Below, piece after piece: positions 22,982 through 31,002 of a stretch of DNA of 64,000 nucleotides. The DNA lies in NCBI RefSeq assembly GCF_014931565.1, contig NZ_CP063353.1:248001-312000 (forward strand), in the 5' to 3' direction. Position 1 is the stretch's first letter; every line of letters begins with the position of its first letter. The notes under the pieces are model-generated. The model was given only the letters and a program-made list of their open reading frames with translations, made no database searches and was not told the origin of the DNA. Made by a program: the position numbers and the translations under genes. This DNA is from Clostridium sp. 'deep sea' (GTDB lineage Bacteria; Bacillota; UBA994; PWPR01).

Positions 22982-25678
22982 ATTATAAAGGGAGCTAACC
23001 AGAATAATTTAAAAAATATTTCTTTAACTATACCTAAAAATAAACTAACTGTTTTAACAGGGGTAAGTGGTAGTGGAAAATCGAGCATTGCGTTTGATAC
23101 CCTTTTTGCTGAAAGCCAAAGAAGATTTTTAGGTAATATGAGTGGTGCTAACAAAAATATCTTAAGTAATTTACCAAAACCCCAGGTAGATCAAATAATA
23201 AGTTTACCGCCAGCTATCGCTATTAAGCAAAAATCAAGCAATAAAAACACAAGATCTACGGTAGGTACTATTACAGATATAAATAATTATTTAAGGGTAC
23301 TGTTTGCAAAAATAGGTTTAAGAAGATGCCCTATTTGTGGAAAAACTATTGAAGTTAAAACAGAAAATGAAATAATAAAATTAATAATGAGTTTAAAACC
23401 GAAAGCAACAATAGAGATTAAAGCTTATAATGGTAACGAGAGTTTGTTAAATACAGTAATTACTAAGGAGCAAAGTAAAGAACAACAAAAAATAGTTAAA
23501 GAGATTGTTTTAAAGGCACTACACTTAGGTAAGGGTGCCTTACAACTTACGATTAATCAGCAATTAAGTTTAACTTTACAAACAAAAGAAATGTGCTTTC
23601 ACTGTGAGCAAATTATGTTTGAGCTTACTGCCTCAGATTTTAGCTTTAATAATCCTGAGAGCATGTGCAGTAAATGTAATGGATTGGGTAGCATTTTAAC
23701 GGTTGACAAGAACCTAATTATCCAAAACCCTCACTTATCTATATTAGATGGTGCCTCAGAGTGGTGGGGCAACTTAAGAAAACATCGTAAAAATCCCAAT
23801 GCCAATTGGATGCGAGGCGAGGTATTAGCTTTAGCAGAAGAAATGCATGTTGATCTTAATTTACCATGGACTGATTTGCCTAAGGATTTTCAACATCAGG
23901 TTATTTTTGGGTCAGGTAAAAAAGAGGTTAGCTTTGTATATAAAAATAAAAACGGACGATCGGGTAAAATAACTCGGCCAGTTGAGGGTGCTTATAATGC
24001 TATAAAACGTCTCTATAATAAAGCTAATGGTTCAAGTCATTTTATTGCTAATAAATTTATGAAAAAACAACCATGTCCAAAATGTAATGGTGAGAGGTTA
24101 AATACAGCCTCAAGGCTAGTTTCAATAAACGGTATAAGGTACCCTGAGGTAATTAATAAAAATATTACTGACTTATTAGAGTGGATAAATAACTTACAGT
24201 ATAGCCTAACTACTCAACATCGAATTATAGCCAAGCCGATAATTAATGAAATTAAAAATAGGTTAGTTAGCTTAACTGAGGTTGGACTATCATACCTCAA
24301 TTTAAACCGTAGTGTTCCTAGCTTATCGGGTGGAGAGCTACAAAGAATAAGATTAGCATCTCAATTAAATAATGGCCTTAGTAATATGCTATATGTATTA
24401 GATGAACCTTCTGCTGGATTACATGCTTATGATAATAAAAAACTTATTAAGACCCTACAGCAACTTAAAACCAAGGGTAATACTGTAGTAGTAGTTGAGC
24501 ATAACCGTGACACTATAGAGGCGGCTGATAATATTATAGATATTGGACCAGGGGCAGGAGTTAATGGTGGATATGTAGTTGCTAAAGGAAGTTTAGTTGA
24601 AGTTATGAGCAATGAAAAATCTGTTACGGGTAATTATCTGACAAATAAAATTAATAATGTTAACTTAAATAACAACAGATTCGATTTTTACCTAACAATT
24701 AAAAATGCTAACGATAATAATTTAAAAAATATAGATGTAAAAATACCTTTAGGTGTTGTAACTTGTATTACAGGTGTGAGTGGCTCCGGTAAATCAACCC
24801 TGTTACTAAAAACACTTTATCCGGCTTTATTAACCAAGCTAAATAATCAAAAACAAGAGTGTGGAAGGTATAGTAGTTTAAGTGGATATGAAAATATTGA
24901 TAACGTTATAAGAATATCTCAAGCAGCTATTGGGCGTTCACCAAGGTCTAATCCTGCAACTTATACTGGGGTTTTTGATTTTATAAGAGAAGTATTTGCA
25001 AAAACAAAAACAGCAACAGAACTTGGCTATAATAAAAGTTTTTTTAGTTTTAATAGTAAACAAGGTCAATGTGAAGACTGTAAAGGGGAAGGTCGTAAAA
25101 AAATTAAGCTTCATTTTATGCCAGATATTTGGATTGAGTGTACAAATTGCAGAGGTAATAGGTACAAAGAAAAAGTTCTTCAAGTAAAATACAATAATAA
25201 ATCTATTGCTGATGTGCTCAATATGGATATTGCCGAAGCTGCAGAATTATTTTCTGCTGAAGGTAAAGTGTATAATATCCTTAAGGTGCTTTGTGATGTA
25301 GGATTAGGATATTTAAAGCTTGGGCAGTCCTCGTTAACTTTGTCAGGAGGAGAGGCTCAGCGAGTAAAGTTAGCTAAAGAGCTTAGCAAAAATAACACTG
25401 GTAAAACACTTTATATACTAGATGAGCCAACTGCAGGATTACATTTTAAGGATATTGAAAAATTAAATACATTATTTAATACCATTGTTAAAGAAGGCAA
25501 TAGCCTGGTAATAATAGAACACAATTTGGAGGTAATAAGTAAAGCAGATTATATTATTGATTTAGGACCATACGGAGGAGACCAAGGTGGAGAAATAGTT
25601 GCATGCGGCACAGTAAGAGATATTGTAGCATGTGAAAAAAGCATCACAGGTCAAATGTTAAAAGAATACTTATCCTAA
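22982..25678 (+). CDS. UvrA-like ABC ATPase, start codon missing or non-canonical
   Basis: The reading frame begins IIKGANQNNLKNISLTIPKN with the first Walker A GVSGSGKSS, which lies upstream of the first ATG (23138). In-frame TAA at 22973 leaves only ATA/ATT codons as possible starts, with no ribosome site. About 898 residues remain. They include two ABC ATPase halves (second P-loop GVSGSGKST; signatures SLSGGELQRIRLASQL and TLSGGEAQRVKLAKEL) and UvrA zinc modules including C-x2-C-x20-C-x2-C. UvrA recognises bulky DNA lesions. Divergent UvrA2-like paralogues are linked to drug tolerance. Either a rare start is used, or repeat insertion removed the true start and the gene is dying. The rest of the frame is intact. 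Confidence 0.75.
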   Translation: MIKGANQNNLKNISLTIPKNKLTVLTGVSGSGKSSIAFDTLFAESQRRFLGNMSGANKNILSNLPKPQVDQIISLPPAIAIKQKSSNKNTRSTVGTITDINNYLRVLFAKIGLRRCPICGKTIEVKTENEIIKLIMSLKPKATIEIKAYNGNESLLNTVITKEQSKEQQKIVKEIVLKALHLGKGALQLTINQQLSLTLQTKEMCFHCEQIMFELTASDFSFNNPESMCSKCNGLGSILTVDKNLIIQNPHLSILDGASEWWGNLRKHRKNPNANWMRGEVLALAEEMHVDLNLPWTDLPKDFQHQVIFGSGKKEVSFVYKNKNGRSGKITRPVEGAYNAIKRLYNKANGSSHFIANKFMKKQPCPKCNGERLNTASRLVSINGIRYPEVINKNITDLLEWINNLQYSLTTQHRIIAKPIINEIKNRLVSLTEVGLSYLNLNRSVPSLSGGELQRIRLASQLNNGLSNMLYVLDEPSAGLHAYDNKKLIKTLQQLKTKGNTVVVVEHNRDTIEAADNIIDIGPGAGVNGGYVVAKGSLVEVMSNEKSVTGNYLTNKINNVNLNNNRFDFYLTIKNANDNNLKNIDVKIPLGVVTCITGVSGSGKSTLLLKTLYPALLTKLNNQKQECGRYSSLSGYENIDNVIRISQAAIGRSPRSNPATYTGVFDFIREVFAKTKTATELGYNKSFFSFNSKQGQCEDCKGEGRKKIKLHFMPDIWIECTNCRGNRYKEKVLQVKYNNKSIADVLNMDIAEAAELFSAEGKVYNILKVLCDVGLGYLKLGQSSLTLSGGEAQRVKLAKELSKNNTGKTLYILDEPTAGLHFKDIEKLNTLFNTIVKEGNSLVIIEHNLEVISKADYIIDLGPYGGDQGGEIVACGTVRDIVACEKSITGQMLKEYLS

Positions 25679-25688
25679 ATACTAGAGG

Positions 25689-25727
25689 GGTAGTCGGTAA
25701 AGAATTTTTAATTTACTGACTACCTTT
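25689..25727 (+). terminator. Terminator-like hairpin
   Basis: GGTAGTCGGTAAA pairs with TTTACTGACTACC (one G-U) and is followed by a weak T stretch, just after the UvrA-like gene. Confidence 0.6.
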
Positions 25728-26047
25728 AATAATTAGAGGAGCATGGTGAATATATTAACAGTATAAGCAATATTAATGGTTTTTAAGTAGCTTAAGTTCG
25801 CTATCTTAGTAACTCAAGTATGTTTTTTTTAATTTTGTTTGTTATAATATTTGTAGTAGTAGGTTGCAAACTGAGGGTGAGTATAAACTGTTAGTTAGAA
25901 AACATGATTATAATGTTATTGTAGCATAGTAGTTTTGCTGAGCAATCTAAGAAACTATTTATTTTAACTTTGTTTTAGTTTTGGTCTGTTTAAGTATTGT
26001 TAGAGTCTCATTTTAAAAATAAATATAAAAAATGGTGAGGAAAAAAC
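25728..26047. other. Intergenic region, no gene seen
   Basis: AT-rich spacer with short T runs and a TATAAT near 25843-25848 that may start transcription of the phosphatase gene. It gives a leader of ~190 nt that includes GGTTGCAAACTGAGGGTGAG. I could not match the leader to a known riboswitch. Confidence 0.4.
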
Positions 26048-26608
26048 ATGAGTAGAATATATTTTGTAAGACATGCTGAGTCAAACTCGAAAATTCACGA
26101 GGATTTATTAAGGCCACTTACCGAGCAAGGTAAACAGTCAGCTCAAAAGATTACAGAATTTTTTAAAGACAAGAATATAACTAAAGCTTTATCTAGCCCC
26201 TATAAAAGGTCTATAGATACCATTAAACCCTTCACAGATAAGTACAGCATAAACATAGAGCTTATCGAAGACTTTAGGGAGCGCAAGATAGCTACGGGCT
26301 GGATAGCTGATTTTACTAGTTTTGCTCAAAAGCAGTGGTCTGATTTTAATTATAAATTAGAGCAGGGGGAGTGTTTAAGAGAGGTTCAAAAGCGTAATAT
26401 TAATGCTTTAACAAAGGTTATTAAAGAATACGACAATCAGAATATTATAATAGGTACTCATGGAACAGCCTTATGCACTATTTTACATTATTATAATAAT
26501 GATTTTTGCTATAATGATTTTGATAGAATAAGACCTCTAATGCCCTATGTGATATGTTTAGAGTTTAATGATAAAAATTTAGTAAGTATAAAAGAGTTTT
26601 TAATATAG
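26048..26608 (+). CDS. Histidine phosphatase superfamily protein (phosphoglycerate-mutase-like)
   Basis: This 186-residue cytoplasmic protein starts with the catalytic RHAE motif (IYFVRHAESNS) that carries the phospho-His. It later has SSPYKRSIDTIKPF and a second catalytic His in IIIGTHGTALC. The family removes phosphate from small metabolites or proteins, and the substrate cannot be deduced. The length is normal. GGTGAGG lies 8 bases upstream of ATG. It precedes the MerR gene but is separated from it by that gene's own promoter. Confidence 0.85.
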   Translation: MSRIYFVRHAESNSKIHEDLLRPLTEQGKQSAQKITEFFKDKNITKALSSPYKRSIDTIKPFTDKYSINIELIEDFRERKIATGWIADFTSFAQKQWSDFNYKLEQGECLREVQKRNINALTKVIKEYDNQNIIIGTHGTALCTILHYYNNDFCYNDFDRIRPLMPYVICLEFNDKNLVSIKEFLI

Positions 26609-26625
26609 AAAGTTGTTTTTTAGCC

Positions 26626-26656
26626 TTGACTGTGTCCTTGGGGAATAGCCTAACAT
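26626..26656 (+). promoter_or_regulatory. MerR-type promoter with 19-bp spacer
   Basis: TTGACT and TAACAT are separated by 19 bases instead of 17, as in promoters activated by MerR-family proteins through DNA distortion. The spacer has a partial dyad (TCCTTGGGGA). Since a MerR gene follows directly, autoregulation is likely. Confidence 0.5.
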
Positions 26657-26675
26657 TAACTGTGAGGTGATTAAA

Positions 26676-27590
26676 ATGTTAATAAATGAGGCTGTAAAGG
26701 CTACTCACTTAACAAAAAAAGCAATAAGGTATTATGAAGAGAAAGGACTAATTTTTCCGGTTGTTAATGAAGAAAATGGCTACAAAATATTTAGTATTAA
26801 TGATATTGAAAAACTCAAACAAATATCTTTTTTACGTAATATAGGTATGCCAGTATCCGTAATAAAAGACTACTTAAATAATCCCAATAATCGCGAACTT
26901 ATCTTAAAGCAGTTTTCTAAAAATATATCAGAGCAGATTGAAGATCTTAAATTTGCAAAACAAATAATAATCGATATGCTAAACAATAAAATAACAGATT
27001 ATGAAAAACTAAATGATATATTACTAATTAGCCAGCAAAGTAATAAAAATTATGTCATTAAACAGTTGCTTAGATTGTTCCCAAATCCATTTGGCAAACA
27101 GCTGGTAGCACATTTTTCACCATTCTTAAATGAACCACTAAATAGCCCTGAAAAAAAGCAGGCTTTTAATGAGATAATCGAGTTTTTTGATAATTTAGAT
27201 GAAATACCATTACCCAAAGAATTAGCCCAAGAATATGAATCAATGGATGATAAAAAGCTGTTTAATTTCTATGAAAATGTTCAGAATAAAATTAAAGACA
27301 TGTTAAAAATTGACTTAAACGATAAAACAGCTATGTTAAAGTTAAAAGAAGATATGAAAAAATATGCTGATATTAGAAACGACATGAATGATGCAAGCAA
27401 TAAGATGTTTGTTAAGGTCCAAAAGCAATTAGGAGATACTTTAAAAGCAAGCGGTTATTATGATAAGTTTGTTGTTAATATGAAAATAATCAGTAGTGAT
27501 TATAAGCAGTACACTGAGAACATTATAAAATTAGGTGAAGTACTATTATTAAGCTACGATGAAGAGGGTAATGCTGTAGTAGGAAATTAA
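26676..27590 (+). CDS. MerR-family transcriptional regulator
   Basis: ATG 26676 is used rather than GTG 26667, since GTGAGGTG then lies at the right distance. The 304-residue product has an N-terminal MerR winged helix (INEAVKATHLTKKAIRYYEEKGL, then NGYKIFSINDIEKLKQISFLRNIGMPVSVIKDYL). A dimerisation helix and a ~200-residue helical C-terminal domain follow, the latter of no family I recognise. This is longer than metal sensors, so a drug- or ligand-sensing type is more likely. No conserved Cys cluster is present, which argues against metal or redox sensing. The gene stands alone with its own terminator. Confidence 0.85.
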   Translation: MLINEAVKATHLTKKAIRYYEEKGLIFPVVNEENGYKIFSINDIEKLKQISFLRNIGMPVSVIKDYLNNPNNRELILKQFSKNISEQIEDLKFAKQIIIDMLNNKITDYEKLNDILLISQQSNKNYVIKQLLRLFPNPFGKQLVAHFSPFLNEPLNSPEKKQAFNEIIEFFDNLDEIPLPKELAQEYESMDDKKLFNFYENVQNKIKDMLKIDLNDKTAMLKLKEDMKKYADIRNDMNDASNKMFVKVQKQLGDTLKASGYYDKFVVNMKIISSDYKQYTENIIKLGEVLLLSYDEEGNAVVGN

Positions 27591-27598
27591 TTTTGTAG

Positions 27599-27631
27599 GA
27601 ACTACTGTATTTTTTCAGTAGTTCTCTTTTA
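27599..27631 (+). terminator. Rho-independent terminator
   Basis: GAACTACTG/CAGTAGTTC with an eight-base T-rich loop, then TCTTTT, directly after the MerR gene. Confidence 0.75.
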
Positions 27632-27672
27632 CATATTAATTAGTAATAAATTATATGACTAGGGGTGTAGCT

Positions 27673-28395
27673 ATGACTGTTTGGAACCCATGGAGAGGCT
27701 GTCATAAAAAGAGTGAGGGATGTAAAAACTGTTACATTCATAGAGCTAATGCCAGAAAAGGTATTAATACAGATATAATATATAAAACTGAAGAATTCTA
27801 TAAACCTATTGCCAAAGACTCAAAAGGTAACTATAAAATGAAAAGTGGACAAACTGTTTATGTCTGTTTTAATAGTGATTTTTTTGTAAAAGAAGCTGAT
27901 GATTGGCGATGCGAAGTTTGGAATATGATGAAAACAAGGCATGATTTAAACTTCTTTTTTATTACGAAGAGAATTGAAAGATTTAAAATGGGTTTACCAC
28001 CAGACTATCAAGATGGATACGATAATGTAACAATTTCAATAAGCGTTGAAAACCAATTACGAGCTAATGAAAGAATACCGATTCTAAAAGAGCTACCTAT
28101 AAAACATAAAGCCATAGCTTTTCAACCCTTATTAGAAAAAATAGATATTTCTAATTTAATAGACAATAGTCTTGAGTATGTAGTGGTAGGTGGGGAGTCT
28201 GGTAAAGGTGTAAGACCTTTAAACTATGAATGGGTTTTAGATATAAGAGAACAATGTATGACAAAAAAGGTTAGTTTTATTTTTAGACAGGTAGGCTCTA
28301 TTTTTATTAAAGATGCAGTTACCTATAAAATTCAAAAACGATATTTATGTTCCCAAGCTAGAGATGCAAATATTAATTATAATAGTAAGGCATAA
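27673..28395 (+). CDS. DUF5131 (phage Gp37/Gp68-like) protein
   Basis: ATG 27673 follows AGGGGTG by 5 bases; an ATG at 27655 has no ribosome site. The 240-residue product opens TVWNPWRGCHKKSEGCKNCY, the family hallmark, with a C-x6-C-x2-C cluster that recalls radical-SAM iron-sulfur sites. Later motifs are FNSDFF, RPLNYEW and FRQVG. The family is common in phages and mobile DNA, and its function is unknown to me. The gene is isolated and followed by a strong promoter for a putative small RNA. Confidence 0.75.
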   Translation: MTVWNPWRGCHKKSEGCKNCYIHRANARKGINTDIIYKTEEFYKPIAKDSKGNYKMKSGQTVYVCFNSDFFVKEADDWRCEVWNMMKTRHDLNFFFITKRIERFKMGLPPDYQDGYDNVTISISVENQLRANERIPILKELPIKHKAIAFQPLLEKIDISNLIDNSLEYVVVGGESGKGVRPLNYEWVLDIREQCMTKKVSFIFRQVGSIFIKDAVTYKIQKRYLCSQARDANINYNSKA

Positions 28396-28398
28396 AGA

Positions 28399-28427
28399 TT
28401 GACATATAATAAAAAATAATATATTAT
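28399..28427 (+). promoter_or_regulatory. Strong consensus promoter
   Basis: TTGACA, a 17-base spacer and TATTAT start transcription near 28434. No ORF follows for about 250 bases, but a structured segment with its own terminator does. Confidence 0.7.
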
Positions 28428-28433
28428 AGCACA

Positions 28434-28644
28434 ATAGAAACTTAAAAAAGGTGGAATGTCATCCGCTTTCGCTTATAGCAAGCGAATTTGGAAAGGTAAA
28501 ATAAAATCTTAAATTTTATAATTGTTTATAACTGAAAAAGTTCAGTTTATTGAGCAATTGCTTTAAAGATTTTATTTTACGAAAATACATTCAACTTTAC
28601 TTTTGGTAGTAAGGCCGTAGAATAAAATTCTACGGCTTTTTTGT
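28434..28644 (+). ncRNA. Candidate structured small RNA (~210 nt)
   Basis: Between a consensus promoter and a strong terminator lies a non-coding segment rich in nested pairing. The ends can pair (GTGGAATG with CATTCAAC, CTTA with TAAG). TTCGCTT/AAGCGAA forms a side hairpin. GTAAAATAAAATCTT pairs over 15 bases with AAGATTTTATTTTAC. Inside are AATTG/CAATT and AACTGAA/TTCAGTT. A long rod with internal openings, ~200 nt long, recalls 6S RNA, but I could not confirm conserved 6S features. It could also be a new RNA. Confidence 0.55.
28613..28644 (+). terminator. Terminator of the candidate small RNA
   Basis: GCCGTAGAAT/ATTCTACGGC with a three- to four-base loop, then six T. Confidence 0.88.
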
Positions 28645-28691
28645 ATTGTGTAAAAGTAATTACCACCTTTAAACAGAGAAGGAGATAAATA

Positions 28692-29540
28692 ATGAAAGAA
28701 ATCAATATCACCAGTTTACTAAGCTATGGTGTAAAGCCTAAGCTTTTTACCAAAGGTGAGATTCAGTTTTGGCAAGACTCTCATATAGCTAAGGGCATGT
28801 TACAGGCGCATTTAAACCAAGATACTAATGCTGCTAGTTATAAGCTTAGTAAAATTAGAGAAATTGTTGACTTTATTACAAAAACAATAAGGCTTCAAGC
28901 AGAAAATAAAATACTAGATTGTGGTTGTGGGCCAGGTTTATACTGTGAATTATTTAGTAAAAAACTGCTAAATGTTACGGGAGTAGATATTTCCCCTAAT
29001 TCTATTGCCTATGCTCGGCAGTCAGCAAATAAGCAAAACCTAAATATTAAATATGAATGTAACGATTATTTAAGCTTAAGCTATAAAAGAGAATTTGAGG
29101 CAGCCCTCATTATTTGGCAGGATTTTTGTGTACTTAATAATAATGAAAGAAATATATTTTTACAAAATATATATAATGCCTTAAAGCCTCTTGGCTACTT
29201 TGTGCTTGATGTTTCAACACCCAATATAGAAAACGAAAATACCGAAAGGAGCTCTTGGAGTGTTTATAAAACTGGATTTTGGAGTGAAAAAGAGCACCTA
29301 GTATTAGAAAACCTGTTCTTTTACAACAATAAAAAAATACGTTTAAAGCAATATGTTGTTATAGAAAAAGATAGAGAACGAGTATTTAGAATATATCAGC
29401 AACACTACGAGCCACAGGAATTGACTAATATCTTAAAACAAAATGGCTTTAATGTTATCCATTGTTATGAGGACTTAACGGGTAAGCCCTACACTAAAAA
29501 CAGCAAGACTATGGCAATTATTGCCCAGAAAATAATGTAA
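28692..29540 (+). CDS. Class I SAM-dependent methyltransferase
   Basis: This 282-residue protein starts after AAGGAG. Motif I is ILDCGCGPGLYCELF (about residue 77-92), followed by the acidic VTGVDISPNSIAYAR and the post-motif LDVSTPNIENEN. This is the Methyltransf_25/11 fold. It transfers methyl from SAM to an unknown small molecule. The nitroreductase remnant begins 11 bases downstream, suggesting a former operon. Confidence 0.82.
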   Translation: MKEINITSLLSYGVKPKLFTKGEIQFWQDSHIAKGMLQAHLNQDTNAASYKLSKIREIVDFITKTIRLQAENKILDCGCGPGLYCELFSKKLLNVTGVDISPNSIAYARQSANKQNLNIKYECNDYLSLSYKREFEAALIIWQDFCVLNNNERNIFLQNIYNALKPLGYFVLDVSTPNIENENTERSSWSVYKTGFWSEKEHLVLENLFFYNNKKIRLKQYVVIEKDRERVFRIYQQHYEPQELTNILKQNGFNVIHCYEDLTGKPYTKNSKTMAIIAQKIM

Positions 29541-29551
29541 GGAGAACGAAA

Positions 29552-30128
29552 ATGATTATTGACCTATTAAGTAATAGAGCAAGCGAGAGCCTTTGACGAT
29601 AAAAAGATACCTGAGGAAGTTCTAAATAAGATACTTGAAGCTGGTAGACTTTCCCCCTCTGGAGGTAATGAACAGCCTTGGCTATTTGGGGTGATTAAGA
29701 ACAAACAAACTATTAATAAAATAGCTAACCTAGCTTATAATCAAAGTTGGCTTAAGTCAGCACCCTTAATTATTGTGTTATGTACTAAGATTTACGATAA
29801 AAATAAAGGAGGTAGAAATATATGTATAAAACGATTTCCTCACTTAAAAGAAGATATTGAAAATATGAATGATGAACTTTTCGCTGCCTTAAATGCCGAA
29901 GAGCATCAAACTAACATAGCAGGTAGTCATATGGTTTTAAGTGCTTTAGAACATGGTGTTTATTCTACTTGGCTTTCATATTTTAAGGTGGCTGAACTAA
30001 ATGAACTATTAAATTTGCCAGCAGATTTTATTGCTTCAGAGATGATTGCCTTTGGTTACCCCAAAACAGTACCCATAATGAGGCCTAAAAAGAGTCTAAA
30101 AGAAATAGTGTTTTATGAGAGTATATAA
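29552..30128 (+). pseudogene. Nitroreductase-family gene broken by a frameshift
   Basis: ATG 29552 after AAGGAG begins MIIDLLSNRAS, the usual nitroreductase opening, but the frame stops after 14 codons. In the +1-shifted frame from about 29583 the protein continues ARAFDDKKIPEEVLNKILEAG, then RLSPSGGNEQPWLFGVI, to the stop at 30128. One extra base (or two lost) near 29580-29586 explains it. The restored ~192-residue protein would be an FMN-dependent NAD(P)H oxidoreductase. An internal ATG at 29691 could make only a fragment without the N-terminal FMN-binding part. A sequencing error is the alternative. Confidence 0.8.
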
Positions 30129-30455
30129 ATGATATTCGACTCTAACAGACCGTTCCGATTTCGTCATCAGTGACTCTGCGTCACTTTCACAACGTCGTGT
30201 TGATCATTTTGTTAAAGCTCAACTATTCGGTCTCCTTATAATAAAAAAAAATAGCTGCAAGTTCAAAATGTCTGTTTTTCGACTGTCCCTTAATTACTTG
30301 CAATAAACAAGTTGTATTAGTAACTTTATACAAAATATATATAAAAAATATTTTTTTATTATTGCAAATTTTTAACATTATTGCAAAGCCAATATTTGCA
30401 TATAAACTAGCTAAAAAAAACAAGAATTTATTTATGATTTTATTCAATATTTTAC
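30129..30455. other. Intergenic region with GC-richer inverted repeats
   Basis: Bases 30140-30215 are clearly less AT-rich than the neighbourhood and contain AGTGAC-TCTGC-GTCACT and CACAACG-TCGTGTTG inverted repeats. The remainder is T/A-rich with no convincing gene on either strand. Confidence 0.4.
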
Positions 30456-30507
30456 TTGACTTTGCATATAGATATGATAAGATAGAAGAGAGTGATAATT
30501 ATTATCA
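30456..30507 (+). promoter_or_regulatory. feoA promoter with Fur box
   Basis: TTGACT (30456), a 16-base spacer and TAAGAT (30478-30483) form the promoter. Ten bases on, TGATAAT-T-ATTATCA (30493-30507) is a perfect 7-1-7 Fur box over the start site. Iron-loaded Fur would block transcription when iron is plentiful. Confidence 0.8.
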
Positions 30508-30611
30508 ATAGCTGTTTATTTTAGTCAATAAACAGTGCTCTAATACTGGATATTTTATTAAAAGATTTTTCAAGGGTTATGAAGAATAGTTATTTTAAGA
30601 GGGTGAATTTA

Positions 30612-30827
30612 ATGAAATTATCTAAAGCTAGAATAGGTGAAACCTTTACTGTAAACGATATTGAAGGTAAAGATAAAACTAAAAAGTTTTTATTTTCACT
30701 GGGTTGCTTTGCTGGTGAAGAGATTACATTAATCTCTAAATTAGCAGGTACTTATGTTGTTAATATTAAAGATAGTAGATATGCAATTGATGAGGGTATG
30801 GCAAAATCAATTTTAGTTAGTGCTTAG
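30612..30827 (+). CDS. feoA: FeoA ferrous-iron transport accessory protein
   Basis: ATG 30612 follows AGAGGGTG and gives 71 residues; an ATG at 30579 has no ribosome site. The small SH3-like protein has MKLSKARIGETFTVNDI, then FLFSLGCFAGEEITLISKLAG and YAIDEGMAKSILV, the FeoA pattern. FeoA is cytoplasmic and assists FeoB in Fe2+ uptake. It is followed by a second Fur-controlled promoter before feoB, so the two genes may be expressed both together and separately. Confidence 0.9.
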   Translation: MKLSKARIGETFTVNDIEGKDKTKKFLFSLGCFAGEEITLISKLAGTYVVNIKDSRYAIDEGMAKSILVSA

Positions 30828-30944
30828 TAATAAAAGGTTTATTCTTTAGGCATACAAGCGTGTACTTTGTACAGCGCTTGATGTTCTTAAAGATGAAATA
30901 ATGTTTTATTATTAAACGGGGTTTATTTTCTCTTTTTTTGGACA

Positions 30945-30966
30945 TATAATGATAATGGTTATCATT
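30945..30966 (+). promoter_or_regulatory. feoB promoter overlapped by a Fur box
   Basis: TATAAT (30945-30950) overlaps the 19-base palindrome AATGATAATGGTTATCATT (30948-30966), a close match to the Fur consensus. Repressor binding would cover the -10 box. Confidence 0.75.
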
Positions 30967-31002
30967 ATTGAAATATAACAACCTTTAGGCGGAGGTAACA
31001 AA

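Noticed and set aside
30223-30447. 74-codon minus-strand ORF before feoA
   Set aside because: The composition is that of AT-rich intergenic DNA, and no ribosome site is present.
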